Assembly (NCBI GenBank): GCA_001790815.1
Contig: MGDU01000025.1
Span: forward strand, 1-51,632
DNA: 51,632 bases
Direction: 5' to 3'
From: Candidatus Uhrbacteria bacterium RIFCSPHIGHO2_02_FULL_46_47
GTDB lineage: Bacteria > Patescibacteriota > Patescibacteriia > GWA2-47-26
This document shows, piece after piece, positions 15,137 to 23,270 of this stretch; position 1 is the first letter of the stretch, and every line of letters begins with the position of its first letter. Below the pieces are notes generated by a model that saw only the letters and a list, made by a program, of their open reading frames with translations, was not told the DNA's origin and did not search any database. The translations under genes were made by a program, and so were the position numbers.

Positions 15137-16213
15137 ATGTCCAAATTATCAGTACATTTAGTAGCTTGGAATGGGGCAAAGTATATCCCGTATCTTTTTG
15201 AGTCATTGCGCGCTCAAACTTATAAGGATTGGGAGTTGCTGGCGATTGATAATGGATCAAAAGATGAAACTGCGGATTTGATTGAACAAGAATTTAAAAA
15301 TTTTCCTGTTCCTGCGCGGTTGATACGCAATAAAGAAAATAATGGATTTGCAGGAGGGCATAATCAGGCAGTGCGTGAGATGAGAGTTCCCCCCACCCTT
15401 CCTCCCCCCACAAGTGGGGGAGGAATGAGGAGGGGGGCGCCGGAATATATCCAACTTTTGAATCAAGACATGTATTTAGCGCCGGATTATTTTGAGCGCG
15501 TGGTCGCGATGATGGATGCCAATCCGGAGGCAGGAGCGGGACAAGGGATGCTATTAAAGTGGGATTTTAATACTAATACTTATACGGATGTGGTTGATAC
15601 GATGGGGTTGAAAGTATTGAGAAATCGGAGAGTGGTGGATTGGAAAACGGGGGAACATAACGCCCCCCAACCCCCTCTTACCTTAAGAGGGGGAGGTGTT
15701 GAAGTCTTTGGCGTCTCTGGTGCTTTGCCTATTTATCGCCGCAAAGCAATAGAAGATGTAATGTTTGAGGGTCAGATGTTTGATGAAGATTTGTTTAGTT
15801 ATAAAGAAGATGTGGATTTGGCGTTTCGTTTGCGCTCTGCCGGATGGAAGGCCTGTGTTTCGCTAGAGGCGCGCGCATGGCATGATCGCACTGCCGCCGG
15901 GCCGCGGGAAAAGTCTGACCGCTCCATGCTAAAAAATCGCAAAACAAAATCCGCATTTGTAAATTACCATTCTTACAAAAATCATCTTACGGTCTTGCTA
16001 AAAAACGAGCATCGTGCTAATTTTGCAAAGGACTGGCCGTGGATTTGTTTCTACGAGTTGAAGAAGTTATTCTATCTTGCGCTGTTTGACTGGTCAACGC
16101 TTAAGGGATTGAAGGAAGTGAAAAAACTTTGGCCGCAAACAAAGAAAAAGCGCAATGTAATTATGAAAAACTATAAAGTAAAGCCGGAAGAAATGAGAGC
16201 TTGGTTCGTGTAG
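15137..16213 (+). CDS. Glycosyltransferase family 2
   Basis: GT-A fold enzyme, 358 aa. I chose the ATG of MSKLSVHLVAWNGAKY, one nucleotide after the previous TAG; longer in-frame starts lie inside the preceding gene. Motifs are LLAIDNGSKDETADLIEQ, NNGFAGGHNQAVREM, LLNQDMYLAPDY and the acceptor-side LFSYKEDVDLAFRLRSAGWK. Two palindromic elements are in frame: 15389-15438 (PTLPPPTSGGGMRRG) and 15661-15697 (PQPPLTLRGGG). Part of the same surface-glycan run. Confidence 0.9.
   Translation: MSKLSVHLVAWNGAKYIPYLFESLRAQTYKDWELLAIDNGSKDETADLIEQEFKNFPVPARLIRNKENNGFAGGHNQAVREMRVPPTLPPPTSGGGMRRGAPEYIQLLNQDMYLAPDYFERVVAMMDANPEAGAGQGMLLKWDFNTNTYTDVVDTMGLKVLRNRRVVDWKTGEHNAPQPPLTLRGGGVEVFGVSGALPIYRRKAIEDVMFEGQMFDEDLFSYKEDVDLAFRLRSAGWKACVSLEARAWHDRTAAGPREKSDRSMLKNRKTKSAFVNYHSYKNHLTVLLKNEHRANFAKDWPWICFYELKKLFYLALFDWSTLKGLKEVKKLWPQTKKKRNVIMKNYKVKPEEMRAWFV
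15389..15438. repeat. CCTCCCCC palindromic element, in frame (GT2)
   Basis: CCTCCCCCCACAAGTGGGGGAGG-type stem with outer CCCCCAC/GAGGGGGG bases; encodes a Pro/Gly-rich stretch. Confidence 0.88.
15661..15697. repeat. CCCCTCTTA palindromic element, in frame (GT2)
   Basis: CCCCCTCTTACC/TTAAGAGGGGG stem, as in the rfbD element; encodes APQPPLTLRGGG. Confidence 0.9.
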
Positions 16214-16296
16214 CGTGTAACTTGTAACGTGTAACTCGAGGATTGGTTTTGACCATCAATCTTGCGCTACACGCTATACGCTACAAGTTACAAGGG
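16214..16296. repeat. Intergenic inverted repeat with CGTGTA units
   Basis: GTAGCGTGTAACTTGTAACG on the left is matched by CGCTACACGCTA and GCTACAAGTTACAAG on the right. It fills the gap between two GT2 genes. Confidence 0.8.
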
Positions 16297-16300
16297 AAAT

Positions 16301-17203
16301 ATGTACGACATCGTTACCATAACAGTCAACTACAAGATGAAAGAAAAAATTTTGGCGATGCTGCGCTCGCTTTTTTGTGATATTGAAGGAAGTGGACTTC
16401 GTGTTCAACCGGTCATTGTGGACAATGCGTCAGGAGATGGAATTAAGGAAGCGTTGGAGAAGGAATTCAGTGTGTGGTCACCCCCTTCTCAATCCTCCCC
16501 CATCAAGGGGGAGGAAGAAAAAAGGAATCCCCCTCCCCTTGTGGGAGGGGATAAAGGGAGGGGAGTTGCCTTCATTGATGCCGGCGCAAATGTTGGATTT
16601 GGACGCGGTAATAATCTTGGTCTGAAAAAATTTGACGCAAAATATTATTTTATTGCCAATCCAGATTTAGTGCTTTTAGAAACTAAGCCGCATACGATCG
16701 AGCGAATGTATCAATTTATGGAGGAGCATCCAAGGGTTGGGATGGTGGCTCCAAGACTCATGCTTCAATCAGGAGATACTCAACCATCTTGTATGCGCTT
16801 TCCACGTTTTTTAGATCAACCAATTTATCGACTTGGGCTTCAAAATAAATATGATTGGGCTAGGCGTCGCGTGGCGCATTTATACATGAAAGATTTTGAT
16901 CATTCCAAAACCCAGCCGATTGACTGGGCAACTGGGGCGGCTTTGTTTGTACGAGGGGAGTGGGCAAAACAAGTGGGATTTTTTGACGAGCGTTATTTTA
17001 TGTATTTTGAAGACACTGATTTGTGTCGAATGTTCTGGTCGCGCGGCTGGCCAGTGTACTTTAAGGGCGATATAGTGATTCAACACGGCCATGAGCGCGC
17101 CTCGGCCCGCGTGCCCGGTCTGAAATCCATACTTTTTAATCCGCTTACCCGTGTGCATATTCAAAGTTTGTTAAAGTACGCCTGGAAGTGGAAGGGAAAG
17201 TAA
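16301..17203 (+). CDS. Glycosyltransferase family 2
   Basis: GT-A enzyme, 300 aa from MYDIVTITVNYKMKEKI; the longer frame reads through the upstream repeat. VIVDNASGDGIKEALEKEF, VGFGRGNNLGLKKF, IANPDLVLL and YFMYFEDTDLCRMFWSRGW are rhamnosyltransferase-type GT2 motifs. One CTCCCC element (16481-16563) is in frame and adds about 28 residues between two conserved blocks. The next module (HicBA) begins with a -35 box 3 nt after this stop. Confidence 0.9.
   Translation: MYDIVTITVNYKMKEKILAMLRSLFCDIEGSGLRVQPVIVDNASGDGIKEALEKEFSVWSPPSQSSPIKGEEEKRNPPPLVGGDKGRGVAFIDAGANVGFGRGNNLGLKKFDAKYYFIANPDLVLLETKPHTIERMYQFMEEHPRVGMVAPRLMLQSGDTQPSCMRFPRFLDQPIYRLGLQNKYDWARRRVAHLYMKDFDHSKTQPIDWATGAALFVRGEWAKQVGFFDERYFMYFEDTDLCRMFWSRGWPVYFKGDIVIQHGHERASARVPGLKSILFNPLTRVHIQSLLKYAWKWKGK
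16481..16563. repeat. CCTCCCC palindromic element, in frame (GT2)
   Basis: TCCTCCCCCATCAAGGGGGAGGA stem (positions 16493-16515) and a second CCCTCCCC/GGGAGGGG stem; translated in frame. Confidence 0.9.
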
Positions 17204-17205
17204 AT

Positions 17206-17234
17206 TTGACAGCGCAAGCTTCGCGTGATATAGT
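17206..17234 (+). promoter_or_regulatory. Leaderless promoter of hicBA
   Basis: TTGACA (17206-17211), 17-nt spacer, TATAGT (17229-17234). Only 8 nt separate the -10 box from the hicB ATG, so the transcript should begin at or next to the start codon. Confidence 0.85.
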
Positions 17235-17242
17235 AAATAACT

Positions 17243-17500
17243 ATGCAAACAGAACAAGTACATCACTACAAAGTCCTTATCGAACGCGGACAGGATGGCT
17301 TTTTTATCGCATGGGTGCCGGCAATTCCTGGCTGTCATACGCAGGGAAAAACCTACGAAGAGTTGATTGCAAATGTGAAAGAAGCTATTCAGTTGTGTCT
17401 GGAAGTTGCTAACGATACGCCAGATTATAAAAAGAAACTTGCGGAAGCTGCATACGCGCCAACCTTTATTGGAATTGAAGAGGTTGCTGTCCGGGTATGA
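17243..17500 (+). CDS. hicB: HicB-type antitoxin
   Basis: An 85-aa partial RNase-H-like fold protein of the HicB group: YKVLIERGQDGFFIAWVPAIPGCHTQGKTYEELIANVKEAI matches the family core. No separate C-terminal DNA-binding domain is obvious, so it is the short form. It neutralises HicA and usually represses the pair. It comes first in the operon, overlapping hicA by 4 nt (ATGA). A strong promoter with a minimal leader precedes it. Confidence 0.93.
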   Translation: MQTEQVHHYKVLIERGQDGFFIAWVPAIPGCHTQGKTYEELIANVKEAIQLCLEVANDTPDYKKKLAEAAYAPTFIGIEEVAVRV

Positions 17501-17730
17501 GCCGTTTGCCGCAGTGCAAACCACGCGAAGTAGTCCGAGCACTTGAAGTGCTCGGTTTTGTGTTAGTGAGGCAAAAAGGAAGCCACGCATTCTATCGAAA
17601 TCCAAAAACCGGACACACGACAGTCGTGTCTATGCACGAGGGACACGATATTGATCGCAGTTTGCTGTATGGAATTTTAAGAGAAGCTGGCGTAAGCGTT
17701 GATGATTTTTTAGAAGCATTGAAACAATAG
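17497..17730 (+). CDS. hicA: HicA-type mRNA interferase toxin
   Basis: A 77-aa double-stranded-RNA-binding-fold toxin. KPREVVRALEVLGFVLVRQKGSHAFYRN contains the conserved GSH with the catalytic histidine, followed by TTVVSMHEGHDIDRSLLYGILREAGVS. HicA cleaves mRNA when free of HicB. Full length, apparently intact. The following gene starts one nucleotide after its TAG stop. Confidence 0.93.
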   Translation: MSRLPQCKPREVVRALEVLGFVLVRQKGSHAFYRNPKTGHTTVVSMHEGHDIDRSLLYGILREAGVSVDDFLEALKQ

Positions 17731-17731
17731 T

Positions 17732-18589
17732 ATGCCCAGACGACCAAAAGGCGAAGGCGGAGAGTTTCCGGTGGCTGATATTCGAGAAGCAAAACATAGA
17801 ATGCTAGAAGCATATAGTGAGGAATTGCACGCGCGGGTCAAACACGCGGAGCAAGAGTTCAACGATTGGATCCGTGATATTTCTGGACAGTACCTCGCCA
17901 TGTCGCAGGAAATAACTATAGCGGCAAGAGCCTTCCACGATCTGAATCAGGATGAGATTGAGTATGCTGCAACGGAAAAGTATTATCCTGTCAGTATTGA
18001 AATTACAATTTGTAAGCAAAGGGCAGCGGCCCGAGGTATGACTAAGCAGGTGTTTGTGCGTGTTGACAAAAGACAATTTTTTTGGAATTTCACGGAGGAA
18101 GAAGTAGTCGGAGAATTAAACGAAGAGTTAGCGGACATACGAGAACGGCTAGGAATACCAGTTCCAATAGTGTCGAAGAGAATTGAGAAGCAAGGGGAGG
18201 AAGTAGATGAAACTAGAGATGATTTGGTGCGTCAGCTACAAAATAAAGGGTACGAAAATATCAATCCGGACATAACAAGCGCGATTGATGATAAAACGCG
18301 AGAATATTATCAAAATCCACCCAAACCCCCCGTTTTACTGGAAGATGCTTCTCAGTATTCCGCCATTTATTATGACGAGTTGGACAAACCGCTTCGTAAC
18401 AATCCCGATGCAAGTTATGTATCATTTAATTATGATTCATTGTTTGGCAATCGCGCAACTCAAGAGTTTGATAGCGTACCATTTAGCGGAACAGTGAACA
18501 TGGGGAATGATCCGGATATGAATCGAAAGCTGTGGGCATATTCGTGTGCACGAGCAGAAGTTATGCATGAAACATTGGTACACAAGTGA
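17732..18589 (+). CDS. Uncharacterised protein linked to hicBA
   Basis: A 285-aa soluble protein I do not recognise. The N-terminal third is strongly helical (IREAKHRMLEAYSEELHARVKHAEQEFNDW and on), with no signal peptide or membrane span. A middle region FFWNFTEEEVVGELNEELADIRERLGIPV is charged, and the C-terminal third is Tyr/Asn/Asp-rich (YYQNPPKPPVLL, YVSFNYDSLFG). It follows hicA at TAG-T-ATG and is probably in that transcript. It contains no palindromic insertion, unlike the flanking GT2 genes, which suggests it arrived with the HicBA module. Confidence 0.6.
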   Translation: MPRRPKGEGGEFPVADIREAKHRMLEAYSEELHARVKHAEQEFNDWIRDISGQYLAMSQEITIAARAFHDLNQDEIEYAATEKYYPVSIEITICKQRAAARGMTKQVFVRVDKRQFFWNFTEEEVVGELNEELADIRERLGIPVPIVSKRIEKQGEEVDETRDDLVRQLQNKGYENINPDITSAIDDKTREYYQNPPKPPVLLEDASQYSAIYYDELDKPLRNNPDASYVSFNYDSLFGNRATQEFDSVPFSGTVNMGNDPDMNRKLWAYSCARAEVMHETLVHK

Positions 18590-18618
18590 AGACGCAGTTT
18601 CAAGACCGGCGACTACTG

Positions 18619-18732
18619 CCCCTCACCCCGCCCTCTCCCGCGGGGAGAGGAGATTGAATGTCATAACCCACCCTAGCCCTCCCTTACCCTAAGGGAGGGG
18701 ATTGACTGGATTCCCGCGTGCGCGGGAATGAC
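18619..18732. repeat. Composite CTCACCC, CCTCCC and CGCGGGAAT palindromes, intergenic
   Basis: Three hairpins in tandem: CTCTCCCGCGGGGAGAG, CCTCCCTTACCCTAAGGGAGG and ATTCCCGCGTGCGCGGGAAT. The first two belong to the families seen inside genes. No gene in the gap. Confidence 0.9.
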
Positions 18733-18740
18733 AGAATTTT

Positions 18741-19946
18741 ATGCAGCCGAAAGTTGGAATCATTTTAATAAATTACAAAACCTACGCAAAAAGGTTTCTT
18801 GAGGATTGTCGGGATAGCATGAGGAAGATGGATTATCCCAAAGACAAATATGTGGTCTACATTGTGGACAATGCCACAACGCCGGAAACTGTGGCATATT
18901 TGAAAGAAGTGTATCCGGAAGCAGTCGTGCTTCCAAATGCGGTAAATGCCGGGTGGGGCGGAGGAAACAATGTGGGTATTGAGCAAGCTTTCAAGGATGG
19001 CTGTGAGGATATTGTGCTTTCCAACATGGATGTGATTGTGCATAAGGATTGGCTAAGTGAGCTTGCAAAGGCGGCGTATTCGGATTCCCCCCCACCTCAA
19101 TCCTCCCCCACAAGGGGGGAGGAAGCACAAGCGAATTCCCCTCCCTCGGTGGGAGGGGCTAGGGGAGGGGGACGTCCAATCGGTATTGTCCAATCAAAAC
19201 TTCTCCTTTGGCCAATTGGCAAAGATGGCATACAGCGTTTGAATTCAGTGGGCAATCAAATTCATTTTCTTGGATTTGGGTATTGTAAGGGGTATGGTGA
19301 ACCAGATCGCCCCTCACCCGGCCTGCGGCCACCCTCTCCCTTAGGGAGAGGGGTTGGGGGTGAGGGAGGAGAGGCGGTGGACATTCCTTATGCTTCTGGC
19401 GCGTCCATGTATGTAAAAGGCGAGGTGTTTAAAAAAATCGGACTTTGCAATCCGGATTTTTTCATGTATCACGATGATATGGAATTGTGTTTGAAAGCTA
19501 AACTTGTTGGTTATCGCGTTGTGCTTGCTCCGCGCTCTATTATGTGGCACAAGTATGAATTCAAGCGCTCAATAATGCAGGTTTATTTTATGGAGCGCAA
19601 CCGATTGCTCACCATGCTGGAATTTTATAAATGGCCCACCCTGATTATTCTTGCCCCGGCGTTTTTCGCACTGGAGTTAGGCGTGCTTGCGGGATCAATT
19701 ATTGGCAAATATGCCAAACCAAAATTGCGTAGTTGGGGATATTTTTTTAATCTGCGAAACTGGAAAATGATTTTGCGCGACCGAAAAAAAATTCAAACAA
19801 TGCGTACCATTTCCGACCGCGCTCTTACGCGCGATTTTACCGGCAAGATTTTGTTTCAGGAAGTAATGAGTCCAGTGCTTAAATATCTGGTGAATCCGAT
19901 TTTCAATGCGTACTGGCAAGTTGCCAAGCGCATGATGTGGTGGTAG
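18741..19946 (+). CDS. Glycosyltransferase family 2 with C-terminal membrane segment
   Basis: A 401-aa GT-A enzyme. VGIILINYKTYAKRFLEDC, YIVDNATTPETVAYLKE, NAGWGGGNNVGIEQAF, LSNMDVIVHKDW and FFMYHDDMELCLKAKLVGY are GT2 signatures. A hydrophobic segment (TLIILAPAFFALELGVLAGSI) near residue 300 suggests membrane attachment. Two palindromic elements are in frame: 19087-19170 (PPPQSSPTRGEEAQANSP and on) and 19310-19368 (PSPGLRPPSPLGRGVGG). It is followed by the second exact copy of the 90-bp intergenic element. Confidence 0.9.
   Translation: MQPKVGIILINYKTYAKRFLEDCRDSMRKMDYPKDKYVVYIVDNATTPETVAYLKEVYPEAVVLPNAVNAGWGGGNNVGIEQAFKDGCEDIVLSNMDVIVHKDWLSELAKAAYSDSPPPQSSPTRGEEAQANSPPSVGGARGGGRPIGIVQSKLLLWPIGKDGIQRLNSVGNQIHFLGFGYCKGYGEPDRPSPGLRPPSPLGRGVGGEGGEAVDIPYASGASMYVKGEVFKKIGLCNPDFFMYHDDMELCLKAKLVGYRVVLAPRSIMWHKYEFKRSIMQVYFMERNRLLTMLEFYKWPTLIILAPAFFALELGVLAGSIIGKYAKPKLRSWGYFFNLRNWKMILRDRKKIQTMRTISDRALTRDFTGKILFQEVMSPVLKYLVNPIFNAYWQVAKRMMWW
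19087..19170. repeat. CCTCCCC palindromic element, in frame (GT2)
   Basis: TCCTCCCCCACAAGGGGGGAGGA-type hairpin plus a CCCTCCCTCGGTGGGAGGGG hairpin; open in the coding frame. Confidence 0.9.
19310..19368. repeat. CTCACCC palindromic element, in frame (GT2)
   Basis: CCCCTCACCCGGCCTGCGGCC left part, CTCTCCCTTAGGGAGAG stem and GGGTGAGGG right end. The same GGCCTRCGGCC variant appears at 37491. Confidence 0.9.
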
Positions 19947-19947
19947 T

Positions 19948-20037
19948 ATGATACGAATCAGCGAATGAGTGACGAATCTACAAATATACGAATTCGCATA
20001 TTCGTTGATTCGCCAAAAATTAGTAGATTCGTATCAT
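19948..20037. repeat. 90-bp palindromic intergenic element, copy 3
   Basis: Identical over all 90 positions to 2941-3030. It ends 4 nt before the nucleotidyltransferase start. Confidence 0.95.
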
Positions 20038-20041
20038 ATAT

Positions 20042-21121
20042 ATGAGAAAAGCATTACTAGCCGCTGGTGGACGAGCAACGCGGCTTCGCCCGATTACACA
20101 TACTTTGAATAAACACTTGATTCCTTTGGCTAATAAGCCCATGCTGTTTTACGGCATTGAAACTTTGGTTAAAGCCGGAATTAAAGAAATTTTTGTTAAT
20201 GTAAATCCGGGCGAGATGGAGTTGCAGAAAGTTTTAGGAGATGGCAGCCGTTGGAGTGTAAGCATTAAATGCATTGAACAGCAAGGCGGCCCGCTTGGGC
20301 TGGCGCATATTGTAAAAAATGCTCAGTCTTACATTGGCAATGAGCCGTTTATTTTCTATCTTGGCGACAATGTTATTTTAGACAGTATTGGGCACATGGT
20401 GGAAAAATTTCAGCGCGACAATCTGGATATGTGTTTGGCCTTCGCGCATATTGCCAATCCCAAGCAATTCGGAGTGGCCGAGATTGTAAATGGCAAACTT
20501 GTGCGAATTATTGAAAAACCAGAAAATCCGCCCTCTGATTTGGCGCAAACCGGTATTTATCTGTACAGCCCGAAAATTTTTGAAGCGGTTAAAGCCATTC
20601 AACCGTCGCCGCGCGGCGAATATGAAATTTCCGACGCCAATACTTGGATGATTGAAAAAGGATATAATGTGGGTTGGGTTGAAGTTCCTGGCTGGTGGAA
20701 AGATACGGGAAAGCCGGAAGACCTTTTGGAGGGAAATCAGTTTATTATGTCGCATTTTCGTTTTGAAGATAACAAAAATGGCGCGAAAATTGGCGAGCGC
20801 GTTCAAATACAGGGACGAATTCAAATTGGAGAGGGGACACAGCTTGATGAAAATGTTTTAGTGCGCGGGCCGGTAATTATTGGCAAAAACTGTGTGATAA
20901 AAAATAGTTATATCGGGCCGTACACATCCATTGGAAATGAGGTGGAAATTTACAATACCGAAATTGAGAATTCAATTGTGTTTGATGCCGTAGATATAAA
21001 TGCCGGCACGCGCATTGTAGACAGTATTATTGGATACAACGCGGCAGTTAATTCCGCGCACGCAACTTTACCGCTGGGGCACAAGCTTATTATCGGAGAC
21101 AACACCGTGGTGGAAATTTAA
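20042..21121 (+). CDS. rfbA: Glucose-1-phosphate thymidylyltransferase, long form
   Basis: Makes dTDP-glucose from dTTP and glucose-1-phosphate. The nucleotidyltransferase signature LAAGGRATRLRPIT (residues 6-19), KHLIPLANKPM and YLGDNVI are present. Residues about 245-359 form a left-handed beta-helix-like hexapeptide tail (IGERVQIQGRIQIGEGTQL, VIIGKNCVIKNSYIG), as in the long StrD-like enzymes. It starts directly after the palindromic element. No repeat lies within it. It supplies the substrate for rfbB and ends in a 4-nt convergent overlap with the PEGA gene. Confidence 0.92.
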   Translation: MRKALLAAGGRATRLRPITHTLNKHLIPLANKPMLFYGIETLVKAGIKEIFVNVNPGEMELQKVLGDGSRWSVSIKCIEQQGGPLGLAHIVKNAQSYIGNEPFIFYLGDNVILDSIGHMVEKFQRDNLDMCLAFAHIANPKQFGVAEIVNGKLVRIIEKPENPPSDLAQTGIYLYSPKIFEAVKAIQPSPRGEYEISDANTWMIEKGYNVGWVEVPGWWKDTGKPEDLLEGNQFIMSHFRFEDNKNGAKIGERVQIQGRIQIGEGTQLDENVLVRGPVIIGKNCVIKNSYIGPYTSIGNEVEIYNTEIENSIVFDAVDINAGTRIVDSIIGYNAAVNSAHATLPLGHKLIIGDNTVVEI

Positions 21122-21966
21122 TACAATTCCAAAGACCACACTCCTTCTTTTCCATCGCGGCTTCCTTCAATAAAAAGTGTTTTGCTGTCCTCTGAGAGGA
21201 CAGCGTTTTTAATTTTATCAAATTGCGCAAGATCCCAGCTATTTTGGCGGTCGCGCTTATCAAGTTCAATTGCGCGTACGCGATCATTTAAAATTAGGAG
21301 CAGAGATTCTTGCTTGGGAATTGGAATAACAATTTTAATTTCTTCAAGGAGCCGTGTAATAAGAGTATTTCTTTGATCTTTTGGATTGAATTGCCAAACT
21401 TCATGAGGAGAATATGCAAAAAGGAGCGCAATTGGCACTTGACGCCATACCGCTCGGTTCCCGTTCAACTGCGTAACTCTGCTCTGTGTTCCATTGTTGA
21501 TAACTACAATCGTATCCAATTTTTTGTCATGAAATACTGAAAATTGTTTGAAACGAGAAGGGAGAAGTGAGTGATCCGGAAGTCGTGCCAGTGTAGAAAG
21601 ATTTTGTATCGCCATCGGCTGTGAGTTTTTGAAAAGTGTGACATTGATTGCAAAGGCGGTTTTTTCGCTTTCTATCGCAAGGGTCTTTTGCCAGTTCAAA
21701 TACCCATCTTTTTGAAGTACAATTTCATAATTACCGGGCGTAAGATTTCTGATAAGGATAGGTGTATGCGTTTTTTGCTCATCTCCGTTTAGTATGATAC
21801 TTGCATTTGCTGGTATTGTGGCAAGCGATAGCGCTCCGGTTTTTACAAAACGCTTTTGAGTAAAACTCCAACGATAGCCCATGGTGTATCCGATAAGTAC
21901 TGGCGCTATAACTAAGAATGTGGCAAGCAGACAGTAAAAAAAGAAGCGGCGAAACGTAAGTGACAT
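21118..21966 (-). CDS. PEGA-domain membrane-anchored protein
   Basis: A 282-aa protein from the start MSLTFRRFFFYCLL; the longer frame reads through the murA 5' region. One transmembrane segment (about residues 8-30, CLLATFLVIAPVLIGYTMG) is followed by a PEGA domain (SLATIPANASIILNGDEQKTH, LTPGNYEIVLQKDGYLNWQK), then a beta-rich extracytoplasmic region that could be propeller-like (SLLLILNDRVRAIELDKRD, TLFIEGSRDGKEGVW). PEGA domains are common in surface proteins. It is divergent from murA with only 43 nt between starts, so promoters overlap. Confidence 0.85.
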   Translation of the reverse strand: MSLTFRRFFFYCLLATFLVIAPVLIGYTMGYRWSFTQKRFVKTGALSLATIPANASIILNGDEQKTHTPILIRNLTPGNYEIVLQKDGYLNWQKTLAIESEKTAFAINVTLFKNSQPMAIQNLSTLARLPDHSLLPSRFKQFSVFHDKKLDTIVVINNGTQSRVTQLNGNRAVWRQVPIALLFAYSPHEVWQFNPKDQRNTLITRLLEEIKIVIPIPKQESLLLILNDRVRAIELDKRDRQNSWDLAQFDKIKNAVLSEDSKTLFIEGSRDGKEGVWSLELY

Positions 21967-21971
21967 AAGGC

Positions 21972-22000
21972 TTGATGTGTGGAATAGATTGTAGTATACT
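21972..22000 (+). promoter_or_regulatory. Leaderless promoter of murA
   Basis: TTGATG (21972-21977), 17-nt spacer, TATACT (21995-22000); the ATG follows after 9 nt. It lies in the short divergent gap with the PEGA gene. Confidence 0.82.
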
Positions 22001-22009
22001 GTCCATAGT

Positions 22010-23269
22010 ATGTCAAAATTTGTGATACAAGGACCGCAAGAGCTCGCTGGAGAGATTGCAGTTGCTGGCGCAAAAAACGCAGCGCTTGCGGCAATTCCCG
22101 CCGCTTTTTTATGTGGTGGAATTACGACGCTTACCAATGTTCCGCGTATTCGCGATGTAGAAACAATGCTTGAGATTGTGCAAAAACTCGGGGCAAATGT
22201 TAAGAAGGATGGGCATACTGTAACAATTGATCCATCCTCAACTGTGTCGCATCACATTACTCCGGAACTTTCTGGAAAAGCGCGTTCCTCAATTATGCTT
22301 GTGGGGCCTCTTCTTCTTGCCTTTGGAGAAGTGACAATTGGTCATCCCGGCGGATGTATTATTGGACGCCGGCCTATAGATCAATTTTTGGAAGGGTTTC
22401 GCGCCCTGGGAGTTAAGGTTGAGGATACGGATGAGGGTTACAAATTTTCTGCATCAAATCTTAAAGGTGCGACTTATTTTTTTCCATTTGTCAGCGTAAC
22501 CGCGACAGAGACGCTCATGATGACTGCCGCTCGCATTGCGGGCGTGACGATACTTAAAAATGCCGCCTGTGAGCCGGAGGTGAAAGATCTTGCGCAGTAT
22601 TTGAATAGATGCGGCGCAAAGATTGAAGGCGCGGGAACTAATACTATTTACATTGAAGGAGTAAATAAACTCAGCGCAGGAAAATGGGAGATGATACCGG
22701 ATCGGCTTGAAACAGGAATGTTTGCTGTGCTTTCAGCAGCCACGCGGAGCCGTTTGAGAGTCACAAATTGTAATCCAGAGCATGTAGAAAGCCTGCTTAC
22801 AATTTTTGATCGAATGGGTATAAACTATGCCAAGGGAAATGATTGGATTTTGATTGAACCGTCCAAGAAAGCTTACAAGAGTCCGGGTAAAGTAATCACG
22901 CATGAATATCCCGGATTTGCCACTGATCTTCAGCCGCCGCTTACTGTACTTTTAACTCAAGCAGAAGGGTTAACGCTTGTACACGAGACTATTTTTGAAG
23001 GGCGCCTTTTTTACGTGGATCTTTTGAATCGTATGGGCGCAAGTATAATTCTTTGCGATCCGCACCGAGCGCTTGTTCAAGGCCCGACAAACTTGCGCGG
23101 GAAAAAGATCGAAAGTCCAGACATTCGCGCTGGGATTGCTATGGTCATTGCCGGGCTTATTGCCAGCGGTGAAACTACACTAGATAATATTTATCAAATT
23201 GAGCGCGGCTATGAGAATTTGGACGCGCGCCTTGCGGCGCTTGGAGCAAAAATAGAACGCGTTTCCTAG
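22010..23269 (+). CDS. murA: UDP-N-acetylglucosamine 1-carboxyvinyltransferase
   Basis: First committed step of peptidoglycan synthesis: adds enolpyruvate from PEP to UDP-GlcNAc. AGAKNAALAAIPAAFL carries the catalytic Lys region. The loop HPGGCIIGRRPIDQ keeps the active-site cysteine (Cys116, equivalent to E. coli Cys115, the fosfomycin target). 419 aa is normal. It is expressed from a leaderless-type promoter and is followed at TAG-T-ATG by the S41 protease, so the two are probably co-transcribed. Confidence 0.97.
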   Translation: MSKFVIQGPQELAGEIAVAGAKNAALAAIPAAFLCGGITTLTNVPRIRDVETMLEIVQKLGANVKKDGHTVTIDPSSTVSHHITPELSGKARSSIMLVGPLLLAFGEVTIGHPGGCIIGRRPIDQFLEGFRALGVKVEDTDEGYKFSASNLKGATYFFPFVSVTATETLMMTAARIAGVTILKNAACEPEVKDLAQYLNRCGAKIEGAGTNTIYIEGVNKLSAGKWEMIPDRLETGMFAVLSAATRSRLRVTNCNPEHVESLLTIFDRMGINYAKGNDWILIEPSKKAYKSPGKVITHEYPGFATDLQPPLTVLLTQAEGLTLVHETIFEGRLFYVDLLNRMGASIILCDPHRALVQGPTNLRGKKIESPDIRAGIAMVIAGLIASGETTLDNIYQIERGYENLDARLAALGAKIERVS

Positions 23270-23270
23270 T

